Assembly (NCBI GenBank): GCA_035440445.1
Contig: DAORMJ010000008.1
Location: 80,386 to 144,385 of the forward strand
DNA from: Ga0077548 sp035440445
GTDB lineage: Bacteria; Pseudomonadota; Alphaproteobacteria; Rhizobiales; Xanthobacteraceae
Direction of reading: 5' to 3'
Length of the DNA stretch: 64,000 bases
The position numbers and the translations under genes were made by a program. Below are positions 25,012-33,134 of this stretch, one piece after another; position 1 is the stretch's first letter; each line of letters starts with the position of its first letter. The notes beneath the pieces were generated by a model that saw nothing but the letters and a program-made list of their open reading frames with translations, was not told where the DNA came from and did no database searches.

Positions 25012-25145
25012 GCGATCCCCCGCAAGCCCGTGAAGGAATCCGATTCCCTTGGGAACTCTGGGCGCGACCCACCAGCCTTGGCAAGGCAATGCAGGCCGCG
25101 ATCCGTTCACATTCCCGTTGGCGCACATCATTTGTGCAACCCGTT

Positions 25146-25184
25146 AAAAAATTGAGGCCGGCTTCGGGGGACGAAGCCGGCCTC
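25146..25184 (-). terminator. Strong terminator after the BTLCP gene
   Basis: A perfect 13-bp stem GAGGCCGGCTTCG (25154-25166) / CGAAGCCGGCCTC (25172-25184), followed on the minus strand by AATTTTTT. Confidence 0.88.
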
Positions 25185-25250
25185 CGCAGGACCGGTCAGG
25201 GGACGGGGAGGGGTGGGGACGTGACCGGGTCTTGCGTTTCCTTGTGTTCG

Positions 25251-25880
25251 TTAGCGCGCCGCGACGAACGGCGTCGGGCGGTCGTCGCCGAGCGAGACCC
25301 AGAGGTTCGGGTCGTGCTGAGCCTGCCGCTTGATGTAGCGGTAGCCGGTCTCGGCCCAGGGCAGGACTTCCTCGACCTGGTTGTCGAGAATGAATTCTCC
25401 CTTGTCGGTGCGGACCGTCAGGACCGAGTGGCCTTCGCCCTTCTTGTCGCGCACCACGGTGATGAGCAGCGCCGAACGCGGCCAGCCGAGCTGCATCAGC
25501 ATGCGGCGCTTCAGGAGCACGTAGTCTTCGCAGTCGCCGTAACCATCTTCCGGATAAGTCCACTTCTCGACGACGCCGTAATGCTCAAGGTCGGTGATCG
25601 GCTTGATGCGGTCGTTGACGAAGCGATTGATGCGCTCGAGCTCGCGCTTGGCCTGTGCGGTGAACTGCACGTCGCGCGGCGTCATGCGCTGCGTGTTGCA
25701 TTCCCAAGGACGCGCCTCGCAGAACTGAACCCAGCCGATCGGAGGACGCGTGGTGTCGCCTACGGCGACATATTGCATTTTCTTCTGCGCGTGTGCCTTC
25801 GTCACTCCACTGCAAGCGATGACCGCAAATGCAGCCGCCACCACCGCGATACGCACGCCGTATCCCTTGTACGCAACCAT
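25251..25880 (-). CDS. Bacterial transglutaminase-like cysteine peptidase (BTLCP)
   Basis: A 209-residue secreted protein of the BTLCP family (LapG relatives). The triad is visible: Cys117 (GDCEDY), His151 (GEGHSV) and Asp166 (ILDNQ). The N-terminus is a signal peptide (about 1-31, ending AHA) with a Cys at 23 that could be a lipobox-like site (AVIACSG). In LapG the enzyme cleaves a surface adhesin under c-di-GMP control. Here neither a LapD receptor nor an adhesin gene adjoins it, and short Rhizobiales BTLCPs are of uncertain target. Monocistronic, with a strong terminator. Confidence 0.88.
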   Translation of the reverse strand: MVAYKGYGVRIAVVAAAFAVIACSGVTKAHAQKKMQYVAVGDTTRPPIGWVQFCEARPWECNTQRMTPRDVQFTAQAKRELERINRFVNDRIKPITDLEHYGVVEKWTYPEDGYGDCEDYVLLKRRMLMQLGWPRSALLITVVRDKKGEGHSVLTVRTDKGEFILDNQVEEVLPWAETGYRYIKRQAQHDPNLWVSLGDDRPTPFVAAR

Positions 25881-26080
25881 TGAACGCCCCAGTCCTTGTT
25901 CTTCTTGTTGGGGCGATCATGGCAGAGACGTTTTGAGACTCGTCTAACTCGCGGCGCGAAAGTCTGGGTATTCTTTCATAAAAACTGCAGCGTATTTTCA
26001 GCGCGTTTGAATTGTATTTGTCTAAAATTGTAATCAATCGCGCGCGGTGCCGGACAATGCACGAAGCTGCGCTGAAAAGA

Positions 26081-26109
26081 AAAAAGCCGCCCTTGCGGGG
26101 CGGCTTTTT
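26081..26109. terminator. Bidirectional terminator
   Basis: AAAAAGCCGCCC (26081-26092) / GGGCGGCTTTTT (26098-26109). It ends the PilZ transcript on the minus strand and could stop read-through on the plus strand. Confidence 0.85.
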
Positions 26110-26130
26110 CGTATTCGTTTTTTCGGCCGG

Positions 26131-26751
26131 TCAGAAATCTTCGGCGCCGATATTCTGCTCGAGCGTGTCGACGGTCTGGATGCGCGCGAACTCAATCGCA
26201 AAGCCGGTTTCCAGATGACGCACCACGCGGCCGGGCGTGCGGCCGAGCGTGACGGGAGTGCCGATCGGCGGCTTGTCGCGCGCCTGGATGGCGGCGCCGG
26301 AGAGGGAAATGTCGAGCACGCGCGCAGGCACGGACTCGCCGCTCGCGAAGGTCAGCATCGAGCGTGGGTTGCGTAGCGTGAAGCGTTCGTGACGGCGGTC
26401 TTCCGGCAAGCCCAGCGAGTTACGGTTCGCAAACCATGTCAGCTGATCGGCGAGTTTATCGCGGCGGCGGATGGTGCCGACGATGGTCATGGCGAAGCCG
26501 TTTTCGATCAGGCGAACGCAAACGCCTTCGAGACGGCCGATGTGATCGATATAGGCGACGACCTGCTCGCCGGTGCGCGGTTGCGCTGGCGCAATCAATG
26601 CGACGCCGCCGGGCGACATGTTGAGCGTGCGGCAGGTGAACTCGCGCCGGTCGGCGAGCATGTAGCGGCCGGTCAGATCGATCTTTACCCGCTGGCTGCT
26701 GCGGCGCTCCTGATTGCGGGGAAGCGTTACCGCTCTGTTCAATTGACGCAT
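26131..26751 (-). CDS. Tandem PilZ-domain protein
   Basis: A 206-residue cytoplasmic protein with two PilZ-like c-di-GMP-binding domains. In the first, RxxxR (RSSQR, near 17-21) and NMSPGG (44-49) form the ligand site; in the second, RHERF (about 119-123) and DISLSG (about 147-152) do. Both retain the arginine and D/NxSxxG elements, so two ligand sites are plausible. It may sense c-di-GMP and alter motility, polysaccharide or protein partners. Its operon context is single-gene. The broken GGDEF gene at 10.4 kb is the only cyclase in the window. Confidence 0.85.
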   Translation of the reverse strand: MRQLNRAVTLPRNQERRSSQRVKIDLTGRYMLADRREFTCRTLNMSPGGVALIAPAQPRTGEQVVAYIDHIGRLEGVCVRLIENGFAMTIVGTIRRRDKLADQLTWFANRNSLGLPEDRRHERFTLRNPRSMLTFASGESVPARVLDISLSGAAIQARDKPPIGTPVTLGRTPGRVVRHLETGFAIEFARIQTVDTLEQNIGAEDF

Positions 26752-26843
26752 GGCAAGCCGGTCTCTACGCGAAAAATTCGCGAAAACCCTACGGGACCGT
26801 TGGTTAACGGGCCGTTCCGATCAATACCGGTCTTATAGCTTGG

Positions 26844-27419
26844 TTAACTGAGGCCGCCCTGCACGAGCCGCAACCGGCCAGCACCGGGCCGGCGCAGACC
26901 CGTGAAATCGCCGCTATGGTCTTCGCCGGGGCGGATCACCATGCGCAGCGTTTTGATCCGCAACCGTGCAAGCGGCGTGGTGCCGGTCCAATATGGGACA
27001 TCGAGCGGGACGATCGCGCCGAGCATGCGCGCGTGTGTCTTGCCGCGATGACGGAGCGGGAGCAGCACCATTTCCAGATCGACCGAGCGGTCGTCGTCGG
27101 TCTCTCCGATCAATCCCGATACCGCCGGGATCTGGCCGTCCGCGACCCCTTCGAGGAGCCCGAACAAGGTCGGCCGGTCGTCGGCTGCGAAGAACGCGCC
27201 GAAGCTGCGGCCCCGCATTTCATGGCCGATCAGCGCGCAAAGCCGGGTTCCCGCAAGGCGAACGGCGTAGCGGGGGTTTTCGGTGTTCTCGAGCAGGAAG
27301 ATATCGCCAAGCAGGCGTCCGATCTGGCCGGGGTCGATTTCCGCGCGTTCCGGCGCCGCCCGGCCCGCCCTGAGCCGGTCCCAATAGGCGTGCAGTGCCC
27401 GCGCTGACGGATGTCTCAT
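26844..27419 (-). CDS. PAS-domain protein of the alphaproteobacterial PAS_5 type
   Basis: A 191-residue soluble protein. An N-terminal AL..YW..LR motif (ALHAYWDRLRAGRAAPERAEIDP) and the core LLGDIFLLE–RYAVRLAGTRLCALIGHEMRGRSFGAFF match the PAS_5 (DUF1488-like) proteins of Alphaproteobacteria. It lacks output domains, so it may act through partners. The start at 27419 is preceded by GAAGGA, closely spaced. It is the next gene upstream of the PilZ gene on the same strand, with a 92-bp gap. Confidence 0.75.
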   Translation of the reverse strand: MRHPSARALHAYWDRLRAGRAAPERAEIDPGQIGRLLGDIFLLENTENPRYAVRLAGTRLCALIGHEMRGRSFGAFFAADDRPTLFGLLEGVADGQIPAVSGLIGETDDDRSVDLEMVLLPLRHRGKTHARMLGAIVPLDVPYWTGTTPLARLRIKTLRMVIRPGEDHSGDFTGLRRPGAGRLRLVQGGLS

Positions 27420-27559
27420 ATTCCTTCGGTCCCCTTGGCGAATCCGTCCGTTGCAAGTTGGGACGGTGCCACGCCTCAGGAGCAGGGGCTGTGCCGAAGA
27501 CACCGCCATTAACAGCGCCCGGCAGGTAGGGTTAACGGAAGCTTTCACTTCCGCGTCCG

Positions 27560-27730
27560 GCCCATGCGGCTATGGTGGGGGTGGCTCAAGGCTCTCACAC
27601 ATTCGCGGGGCCGGCCACCGGGGTTCGGACCATCGAAACCGGAGGTCAACAAAGCGGCTCCGCGCGAACTTTCTTCTATCCGGGGATGTGACCCGGCCCG
27701 CGAAAAGGGGATTTCGCGGGCCTTTTTTTT
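27560..27730 (+). ncRNA. Candidate small RNA or leader RNA ending in a strong terminator
   Basis: No gene precedes it on this strand, yet a perfect 11-bp terminator stem GGCCCGCGAAA (27695-27705) / TTTCGCGGGCC (27712-27722) is followed by eight Ts. Upstream is another hairpin, CCGG-GG-TTCG...CGAA-A-CCGG (27618-27642). This points to a terminated RNA of roughly 130-170 bases. The 5' end is a guess. It may be a free sRNA or an attenuated leader of the rhomboid gene 62 bp further on. I do not recognise a known RNA family. Confidence 0.45.
27695..27730 (+). terminator. Strong rho-independent terminator
   Basis: An 11-bp perfect stem with a 6-base loop and a run of eight Ts at 27723-27730. Confidence 0.9.
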
Positions 27731-27792
27731 CGCCTTGGAGCCAAAACAGCCCAACCTTGCCCGCTTTGCCGCCGCCCTTTAAGGGAGGGCCG

Positions 27793-28542
27793 GTGAATTA
27801 CGCGAACTTCCCTTTTGAAGCGCGGCGGCAACCCGCGCTGAACCTTCCTCCGGTGATCATCGCGCTTTCCGCAATCCTGATTGCGGTGCACGTGCTCCGG
27901 CAATTCCTGTCGCAGGAAGCCGATCTGAAGGTGCTGCTTTGGACCGCGTTCCTTCCGGCGCGCTATAGCCACGTTCCGGTATTGAACGGCTTGCTGCCCG
28001 GGGGACTTCCGGCCGATATCTGGACCTTCGTGACCTACGCCTTCCTGCATGGCGACGCGATTCATCTGGCCGTCAATCTGATCTGGTTTCTTGCGTTTGG
28101 AAGCGCGGTTGCCTGGCGCTTCGGCACGCTGCGGTTTCTTTTATTTTGCGCGGTGACTGCCGCGGCGGGAGCTGCGTTGCATCTGTTTTTCTTCCGCGGA
28201 GACGTGGCGCCGCTGGTCGGCGCTTCGGCTGCGATCTCGGGCGCGATGGCGGCGGCCGTGCGCTTCGCCTTCGAAGCAGGCGGACCTCTCGGCCCCTGGC
28301 GCAACTCCGGACCGGAAGCATTCCGGGTGCCGGCTTCGCCGCTTCTTCGGGCGCTCCGCAATCCGCAGGTTCTCGTATTTCTCGGGGTGTGGTTCGGCCT
28401 CAATCTCCTGTTCGGCCTGACCAGCGCCATGACCAACCTGTCCGAGGGATCGGTGGCGTGGCAGGCGCATATCGGCGGCTTCGTCGCCGGACTGTTGCTG
28501 TTTCCGCTGTTCGATCCGGTGCGGCGTCCGACCGTCCACTGA
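27793..28542 (+). CDS. Rhomboid family intramembrane serine protease
   Basis: A 249-residue membrane protein with about six or seven helices. The rhomboid elements are HxxxN (His91–Asn95, HLAVN), the serine loop GAS (Ser145) and the helix-6 His226 (AHIGGFVAG), giving the Ser-His dyad. The usual GASG is GASA here (Ala146), a change that may still allow activity. An insertion between helices five and six (GPLGPWRNSGPEAFRVP) is a loop. The start is GTG at 27793 with GGGAGG upstream. Substrates are unknown. Confidence 0.88.
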   Translation: MNYANFPFEARRQPALNLPPVIIALSAILIAVHVLRQFLSQEADLKVLLWTAFLPARYSHVPVLNGLLPGGLPADIWTFVTYAFLHGDAIHLAVNLIWFLAFGSAVAWRFGTLRFLLFCAVTAAAGAALHLFFFRGDVAPLVGASAAISGAMAAAVRFAFEAGGPLGPWRNSGPEAFRVPASPLLRALRNPQVLVFLGVWFGLNLLFGLTSAMTNLSEGSVAWQAHIGGFVAGLLLFPLFDPVRRPTVH

Positions 28543-28627
28543 AGATCGGCATTGCACCGCAACTTGCGGCGCAACCAAAATCATCCAATCATCGTTGGTC
28601 TATCGGTTCCGCTCACCGGAGGATTCG

Positions 28628-29059
28628 ATGACCGTTCGAAAGATTCTCAATCTGAAAGGCTCCGACGTCCTGACCATCGCGCCGGAGCAGAAGCTGCACG
28701 ACGCGATCGCGATGCTGACGAAGTACCGGATCGGCGCATTGATCGTGACTGACAACAATGGCGCAGTCGCGGGCATCCTGTCGGAGCGCGACATCGTTCA
28801 TCTGCTTTCCAACAAGGACAACAATCGTTTCGACAACACCGTCTCGTCGGCCATGACGTCAGCGGTCAAAAGCTGCAAGCCGGACGATACGATTCAACAG
28901 ATCATGCAGGTGATGACGGCAGGGCGCTTCCGCCACATGCCGGTGATCGACAACGGCCGGCTCACTGGCGTGATTTCCATCGGCGACGTCGTCAAGCACC
29001 GGCTTGAAGAGATGGAGCAGGAAAGCGAACACCTGAAGCAATATATCGCGACCGCCTGA
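28628..29059 (+). CDS. CBS-domain-pair protein
   Basis: A 143-residue protein made only of two CBS domains (about 8-60 and 78-130; ALIVTDNNGAVAGILSERDIV and HMPVIDNGRLTGVISIGDVV). Such Bateman modules bind adenine nucleotides (AMP, ATP, NAD) and regulate partner enzymes or transporters by energy state. The C-terminal helix (HRLEEMEQESEHLKQYIATA) is typical of stand-alone alphaproteobacterial members. The ATG at 28628 follows CCGGAGGA. It lies 85 bp after the rhomboid gene and ends at a terminator. Confidence 0.92.
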   Translation: MTVRKILNLKGSDVLTIAPEQKLHDAIAMLTKYRIGALIVTDNNGAVAGILSERDIVHLLSNKDNNRFDNTVSSAMTSAVKSCKPDDTIQQIMQVMTAGRFRHMPVIDNGRLTGVISIGDVVKHRLEEMEQESEHLKQYIATA

Positions 29060-29100
29060 TCGCTGCCGTCATGGATGGCTTGCGTCCCTGCATGTTGCCT

Positions 29101-29127
29101 GTGCCGGATGAATCCGGCACATCTTTC
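29101..29127 (+). terminator. Terminator after the CBS-domain gene
   Basis: GTGCCGGA (29101-29108) / TCCGGCAC (29113-29120) followed by ATCTTTCT. Confidence 0.65.
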
Positions 29128-29154
29128 TGCGTTTCAGTGCAGCAAGACTAGCTG

Positions 29155-29172
29155 GCCGGACCCGGGTCCGGC
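29155..29172. promoter_or_regulatory. 18-bp perfect palindrome upstream of the SLC13 permease
   Basis: GCCGGACCCGGGTCCGGC lies 45 bp upstream of the permease start. It is a candidate operator, or a hairpin in the leader RNA. Confidence 0.45.
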
Positions 29173-29217
29173 TGCAAATGGTCCTCACGGCCGCCCTGAT
29201 TTTCATGGGAGCGGCCG

Positions 29218-30510
29218 ATGGACGGGCATCTGCTAACAGTCGCTGCGCTGATCGCGGTGACGGTCGTCTTGTGGGCGACGGGGAAGCTGCCTGAATATCT
29301 GACGGCGCTGCTCTTCTTTGCCGTTGCCATGGTTTTGGCCGTCGCACCGGCATCGGTGATCTTCTCGGGTTTTGCGTCCGCAGCGTTCTGGCTCGTCGTC
29401 AGCGGCTATGTGATCGGGATTGCGATTGCCAAGACCGGTCTGGCGGCGAGGGCGGCGCGCATCCTCACGTCGCGGCTATCCAATTCCTATCCGCGCATGG
29501 TGTTTGGTACGGTCGCGCTGACTTTCGCGCTTGGTCTCGTCATGCCCTCGAACATGGGCCGGATCGCGCTATTGATGCCGATCATTCTGGCGCTGGCCGA
29601 TCGCGTCGGCTTCGTGCACGGCCGCGCGGGTCGCATCGGGCTCGCACTTGCGGTTGCGTTTGGCGCGTTCCAGCTTTCGGCCTCCATCCTTCCGGCGAAC
29701 GTGCCGAACCTGGTCATGGCAGGCGCGATCGAAACCACTTACGGACTGCATCTGTCTTACGTTCCTTATCTGGTGTTGCATGCGCCGGTGCTGGGTATCC
29801 TCAAAGGCATCGCGCTTTCGGCCTGCATCATCGTGATGTTCAGAGACCGGCCGGAGGCTTCCGGCGAGATCGAACCCGCAAAGCCCTTGACCGCGCCGGA
29901 GAAGCGGCTCGCCTTGCTGCTTGCGGCGACGCTCGCGCTCTGGCTGACGGATTCGCTCCATGGCATCGCACCGGCTTGGGTCGGTCTGGCGGCGGCATGT
30001 CTGTGCCTGCTGCCGAAAGTAGGCTTCGTCACCGGCGAGGAGTTCGGCAAGGACGTCAATCACCGCAATGCGTTCTATGTCGCCGCGATCCTCGGTCTCG
30101 CGGCGCTCGCCGGGCATAGCGGACTCGGTGCGGCCATTGGCAATGCCATGTTGAAGGTGGCACCGCTTGATGCATCGGCGCCCTTCACCAGCTTCGCGTC
30201 GCTTGTCGGCATTGCAACGCTGCTCAACTTTGCCGTGACGTCGAACGGCGTTGCGGCGCTCTACACACCGCTTGCGGAATCCTTCGCGGCAGCATCGGGG
30301 CTGCCGTTGCTGACGGTTTTGATGATTCAGGTTATCGGCTTTGCAACGCCCGTCTTGCCCTATCAGGCGCCGCCCATTGTGGTGGCGATGGGTATGGCCA
30401 GCATTCCCTTTGCCGCCGCGCTGCGCTTGAGCCTGATGTTGGCGGCGATCACCTTCGTGTTTCTGATGCCGCTCTATTACGCGTGGTTTGCGGTTCTGGG
30501 CCGGCTTTGA
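29218..30510 (+). CDS. SLC13 (DASS) family permease
   Basis: A 430-residue inner-membrane transporter with about eleven helices. Repeated hairpin features of divalent anion:sodium symporters are present (MPSNMGRIALLMPI near 106-119; an AVTSNGVAALYTPL segment near 340-353 corresponding to the second SNT-type motif). Substrates in the family are dicarboxylates, sulfate or related anions; this one cannot be assigned. An 18-bp palindrome precedes it and suggests regulation. It converges with the patatin gene, 24 bp apart. Confidence 0.85.
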   Translation: MDGHLLTVAALIAVTVVLWATGKLPEYLTALLFFAVAMVLAVAPASVIFSGFASAAFWLVVSGYVIGIAIAKTGLAARAARILTSRLSNSYPRMVFGTVALTFALGLVMPSNMGRIALLMPIILALADRVGFVHGRAGRIGLALAVAFGAFQLSASILPANVPNLVMAGAIETTYGLHLSYVPYLVLHAPVLGILKGIALSACIIVMFRDRPEASGEIEPAKPLTAPEKRLALLLAATLALWLTDSLHGIAPAWVGLAAACLCLLPKVGFVTGEEFGKDVNHRNAFYVAAILGLAALAGHSGLGAAIGNAMLKVAPLDASAPFTSFASLVGIATLLNFAVTSNGVAALYTPLAESFAAASGLPLLTVLMIQVIGFATPVLPYQAPPIVVAMGMASIPFAAALRLSLMLAAITFVFLMPLYYAWFAVLGRL

Positions 30511-30534
30511 TTGCCGCCACCCGCCAGCGGCGGA

Positions 30535-31536
30535 TCAGACGCTTAGGGAAGCCACTGCTTCCGCGATCCCCGCAAGCGCGCGTTCGGCGGCTTCCTCTCC
30601 GGCGCGGATTGCTTCTTCCGCGCGATAGAACTCGAACAGCCCGACGTGGTGGAGCTTCGGCGCGATCATTACGTCCGGCGGATCGCCCGCGAGGCGAGAG
30701 CGCGAGATGCGATCCTGCGTGATGTTGAACGCATCCATCATCACAGAAGAAATTCCACGCGGTCCATTTTCAGGGATCTGCACGCGCTGGCGCGGCAGGC
30801 CAAAGACGTTGCCGAACAGGCGGCGCGGTTTCTCGACAGGCGCGGGCAGGAGTTCTTCCTCGTCCGGTGCCGAGCTGGTGTCCTGAATCACGGTGCCTTT
30901 GCCGAACACGTCGGCATGCAAATTCACGGCGATTACGACGCGCGCGCCGAGTGCGCGTGCGGCTGAAACCGGAATGGGATTGACCAGCGCGCCATCGACC
31001 AGCCAGCGGCCGCCGATGCGGATCGGCGTGAAGATGCCGGGCAGGGCATAGCTTGCACGCATCGCCTGAATGAGATTGCCGCGCGTGAGCCAGATTTCAT
31101 GACCCGAGGAAAGCTCGGTCGCGATGGCCGCGTATTTGAGCGGAAGATCCTCGATGGAGGACTCGCCGAAATTCAGCTCGAGCAGCTTCGCGAGCCGCCC
31201 GCCGGAGATGAGGCCGTTGCCGCCGAAGCGCCAGTCCATGAAGCCGAACATGCGCCGCTTGGTCATGGAGCGGGCGAATTCTTCGAGCTGATCGAGACGG
31301 CTTGCCGCCCATGCGCCACCGGCGAGCGCGCCCATGGAGGTACCGGCGATCACATCGGGCTTGATACCGGCTTTCTCCAGTGCGCGGAGCACGCCGATAT
31401 GCGCCCAGCCGCGCGCCGCGCCGCCGCCAAGGGCAAGTCCGATGCGCGACGTGACCGTCTTCGGCTCCTGCCGGTCGACGGCGATGTTGCGGTCCGGTTC
31501 TTCGGGTGATTTTCGGCTGAAAACATTCAGTAGCAT
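30535..31536 (-). CDS. Patatin-like phospholipase, RssA-type
   Basis: A 333-residue protein. The oxyanion motif GGGAARGW (37-44), the nucleophile GTSMG (Ser67) and the DGA dyad (Asp181) are intact, so it should be an active serine lipid acyl hydrolase. The arrangement resembles RssA/YchK-type bacterial patatins, which lack a signal peptide and act in the cytoplasm or at the inner membrane. The ATG at 31536 (MLLNVFSRK) is chosen for the conserved N-terminus. It precedes no obvious partner. Confidence 0.9.
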   Translation of the reverse strand: MLLNVFSRKSPEEPDRNIAVDRQEPKTVTSRIGLALGGGAARGWAHIGVLRALEKAGIKPDVIAGTSMGALAGGAWAASRLDQLEEFARSMTKRRMFGFMDWRFGGNGLISGGRLAKLLELNFGESSIEDLPLKYAAIATELSSGHEIWLTRGNLIQAMRASYALPGIFTPIRIGGRWLVDGALVNPIPVSAARALGARVVIAVNLHADVFGKGTVIQDTSSAPDEEELLPAPVEKPRRLFGNVFGLPRQRVQIPENGPRGISSVMMDAFNITQDRISRSRLAGDPPDVMIAPKLHHVGLFEFYRAEEAIRAGEEAAERALAGIAEAVASLSV

Positions 31537-31653
31537 GACGCACCCCAACGCATCGGGAACCCGCGAAGTTCCCGGCAGCAGGCGCGGAATCGCCGCTGCA
31601 GTGCGAAGACGTTAGCGGTCAACCTTGGCAGGATCGCGGTCGCCCGCCTCCCG

Positions 31654-32037
31654 TCATTCGTCGAAGTGAAGCGCCGTCTTTTCGCTGCCGAGCGGGATCG
31701 AGCGATAGAAGCAGGTGCGTCTGCCGGTGTGGCAGGTCTTGCCATCGCCGCTCACGCGGACGTTGAGCAGCACCGCGTCCTGATCGCAGTCAATTTTCAT
31801 TGCCGAAACCTGCAGGACGTTGCCGCTGCTTTCGCCCTTCTTCCAGAGCGATTTGCGCGAGCGCGACCAGAACCAGCCCTCGCGGGTTTCGATCGTCCGG
31901 CGCAGCGCCTCTTCGTTCATGTGCGCGAGCATCAGCACTTCGCCGGTCTTTTCATCGGTGACGATGGCGCTGATCAATCCGTTTAGGTCGAAGCGAGGCA
32001 GCAGTGCGGTGCCTTCCTCAAGCTCTTTGTCGTGCAT
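31654..32037 (-). CDS. hisI: Phosphoribosyl-AMP cyclohydrolase
   Basis: A 127-residue enzyme of histidine biosynthesis that opens the adenine ring of PR-AMP. Metal-binding residues are complete: Asp83, Cys84, Asp85 and Asp87 (DCDQD), Cys102 and Cys109 (CHTGRRTC). It is the monofunctional type found in Alphaproteobacteria, separate from hisE and not in a his operon here. The ATG at 32037 has GGAG about 9 bases upstream. It is the gene downstream of folE on the same strand, with a terminator between. Confidence 0.95.
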   Translation of the reverse strand: MHDKELEEGTALLPRFDLNGLISAIVTDEKTGEVLMLAHMNEEALRRTIETREGWFWSRSRKSLWKKGESSGNVLQVSAMKIDCDQDAVLLNVRVSGDGKTCHTGRRTCFYRSIPLGSEKTALHFDE

Positions 32038-32075
32038 GGCCGTTCTCCGCTGTCTCGCAATTGATACCACGCCAC

Positions 32076-32109
32076 AAAAGAAAACGGGCTCGCAAGACGC
32101 GAGCCCGTT
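32076..32109 (-). terminator. Terminator after folE
   Basis: AACGGGCTCG (32083-32092) / CGAGCCCGTT (32100-32109), followed on the minus strand by TTCTTTT. Confidence 0.85.
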
Positions 32110-32134
32110 GCAGTCTTAGGCTGGGAGGAAACGC

Positions 32135-32779
32135 TTAGTCCTTGCGGCTGCCGCGCACCAGCGTGAAGAAGCGAACCTGCTCTGCCGGATCGTCGCGGAA
32201 TACGCCGGTGAACTGGGTGGTAACGGTCGATACGCCCTGACGCTGCACGCCGCGCATCGCCATGCACATATGTTCGGCTTCGATCATCACGGCGCAGCCG
32301 CGCGGCTTCAGGTGCTCGTCGATCGCATCCGTGATCTGCGAGGTGAGGTGCTCCTGCGTCTGCAAGCGGCGGCCGAAGATCTCGATCAGGCGCGAGAACT
32401 TGGACAGGCCCACCACGCGCTCAACGGGGAAATAGGCGATGTGCGCCTTGCCCATCATCGGCATGATGTGATGCTCGCAGTGCGAGAAGAACGGAATGTC
32501 GCGCACGACAACCAGATCGTCGAAGGTGCCGATCTCGCCGAAGGTGCGGCCAAGAATTTCTTCAGGCGTTTCGCCGTAACCGCCGAATACCTCCTCGTAT
32601 GCCTTCACCATGCGGCGCGGCGTATCGAGCAAGCCTTCGCGATTCGGGTTGTCGCCGACCCATGCGATCAACGTGCGCGCCGCTGCTTCCGCTTCCTCGC
32701 GGGAGGGGCGCTTGACCGGGGGCAGTTCGGGTGCTGCATCCGGCTGCTGCTTGAGCAGCGACGTGACGACGGCATCCAT
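32135..32779 (-). CDS. folE: GTP cyclohydrolase I
   Basis: A 214-residue enzyme that converts GTP to dihydroneopterin triphosphate, the first step of folate synthesis. Zinc ligands are Cys101, His104 (HCEHH) and Cys172 (EHMCMAMRG). The conserved GRRLQTQEHLT and GVQRQGVSTVTT segments form the active site of the toroidal decamer. The ATG at 32779 is chosen because GGAGAAG lies 9 bases before it. The N-terminal 25 residues are a variable extension. The hisI gene downstream is separated by a terminator. Confidence 0.96.
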   Translation of the reverse strand: MDAVVTSLLKQQPDAAPELPPVKRPSREEAEAAARTLIAWVGDNPNREGLLDTPRRMVKAYEEVFGGYGETPEEILGRTFGEIGTFDDLVVVRDIPFFSHCEHHIMPMMGKAHIAYFPVERVVGLSKFSRLIEIFGRRLQTQEHLTSQITDAIDEHLKPRGCAVMIEAEHMCMAMRGVQRQGVSTVTTQFTGVFRDDPAEQVRFFTLVRGSRKD

Positions 32780-33134
32780 ATTCGTCTTCTCCATTCGTGC
32801 CGGCGACGCCCGTCGTCCGGCTTCTCTTCCCATTTTTGCAGTCCGGCCTCCGGGCGGAGGGGCGGCTATGCAGGAGGCACATTTCTTCCCGTCAGCCGGG
32901 TGCCTTCCAACCCGAGCTTTCCGGTCCTATTTTTCCGGGGACTTTGACTTGCGAAAGACGCCCTTGTGGCAGTTTCCCGAAAACCTTCCGCCTTCTTGAC
33001 TTAGGGCGGTCAGCACCCGTGAGAACCAGAACCCCCGTACATTAGTTCCCGCAAGCCGTGAAGAAACTTGGTGTTGGATTGCGGCAAATTCGCGGAGTAG
33101 GGAATAACCCAACAATGCTGAATGTAACCTGACC
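32780..33134. other. Intergenic promoter region between folE and the Fe-S scaffold operon
   Basis: Divergent genes leave 355 bp here. No gene, repeat or riboswitch was recognised. A five-codon frame starting ATGCTGAAT at 33116 ends just before the scaffold start and duplicates its first bases (ATGCTGAA). Confidence 0.5.

Larger units (their letters stand above)
27420..27792. other. Intergenic region with an RNA-like transcript signature
   Basis: Between the divergent PAS_5 and rhomboid genes. Short open frames here lack conserved features and ribosome sites. The right part holds a hairpin (27618-27642) and a strong plus-strand terminator (27695-27730), listed separately. Confidence 0.6.

Noticed and set aside
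27564..27782. 72-codon plus-strand frame
   Set aside because: It passes straight through a strong terminator and has no ribosome site; the segment fits an RNA better.
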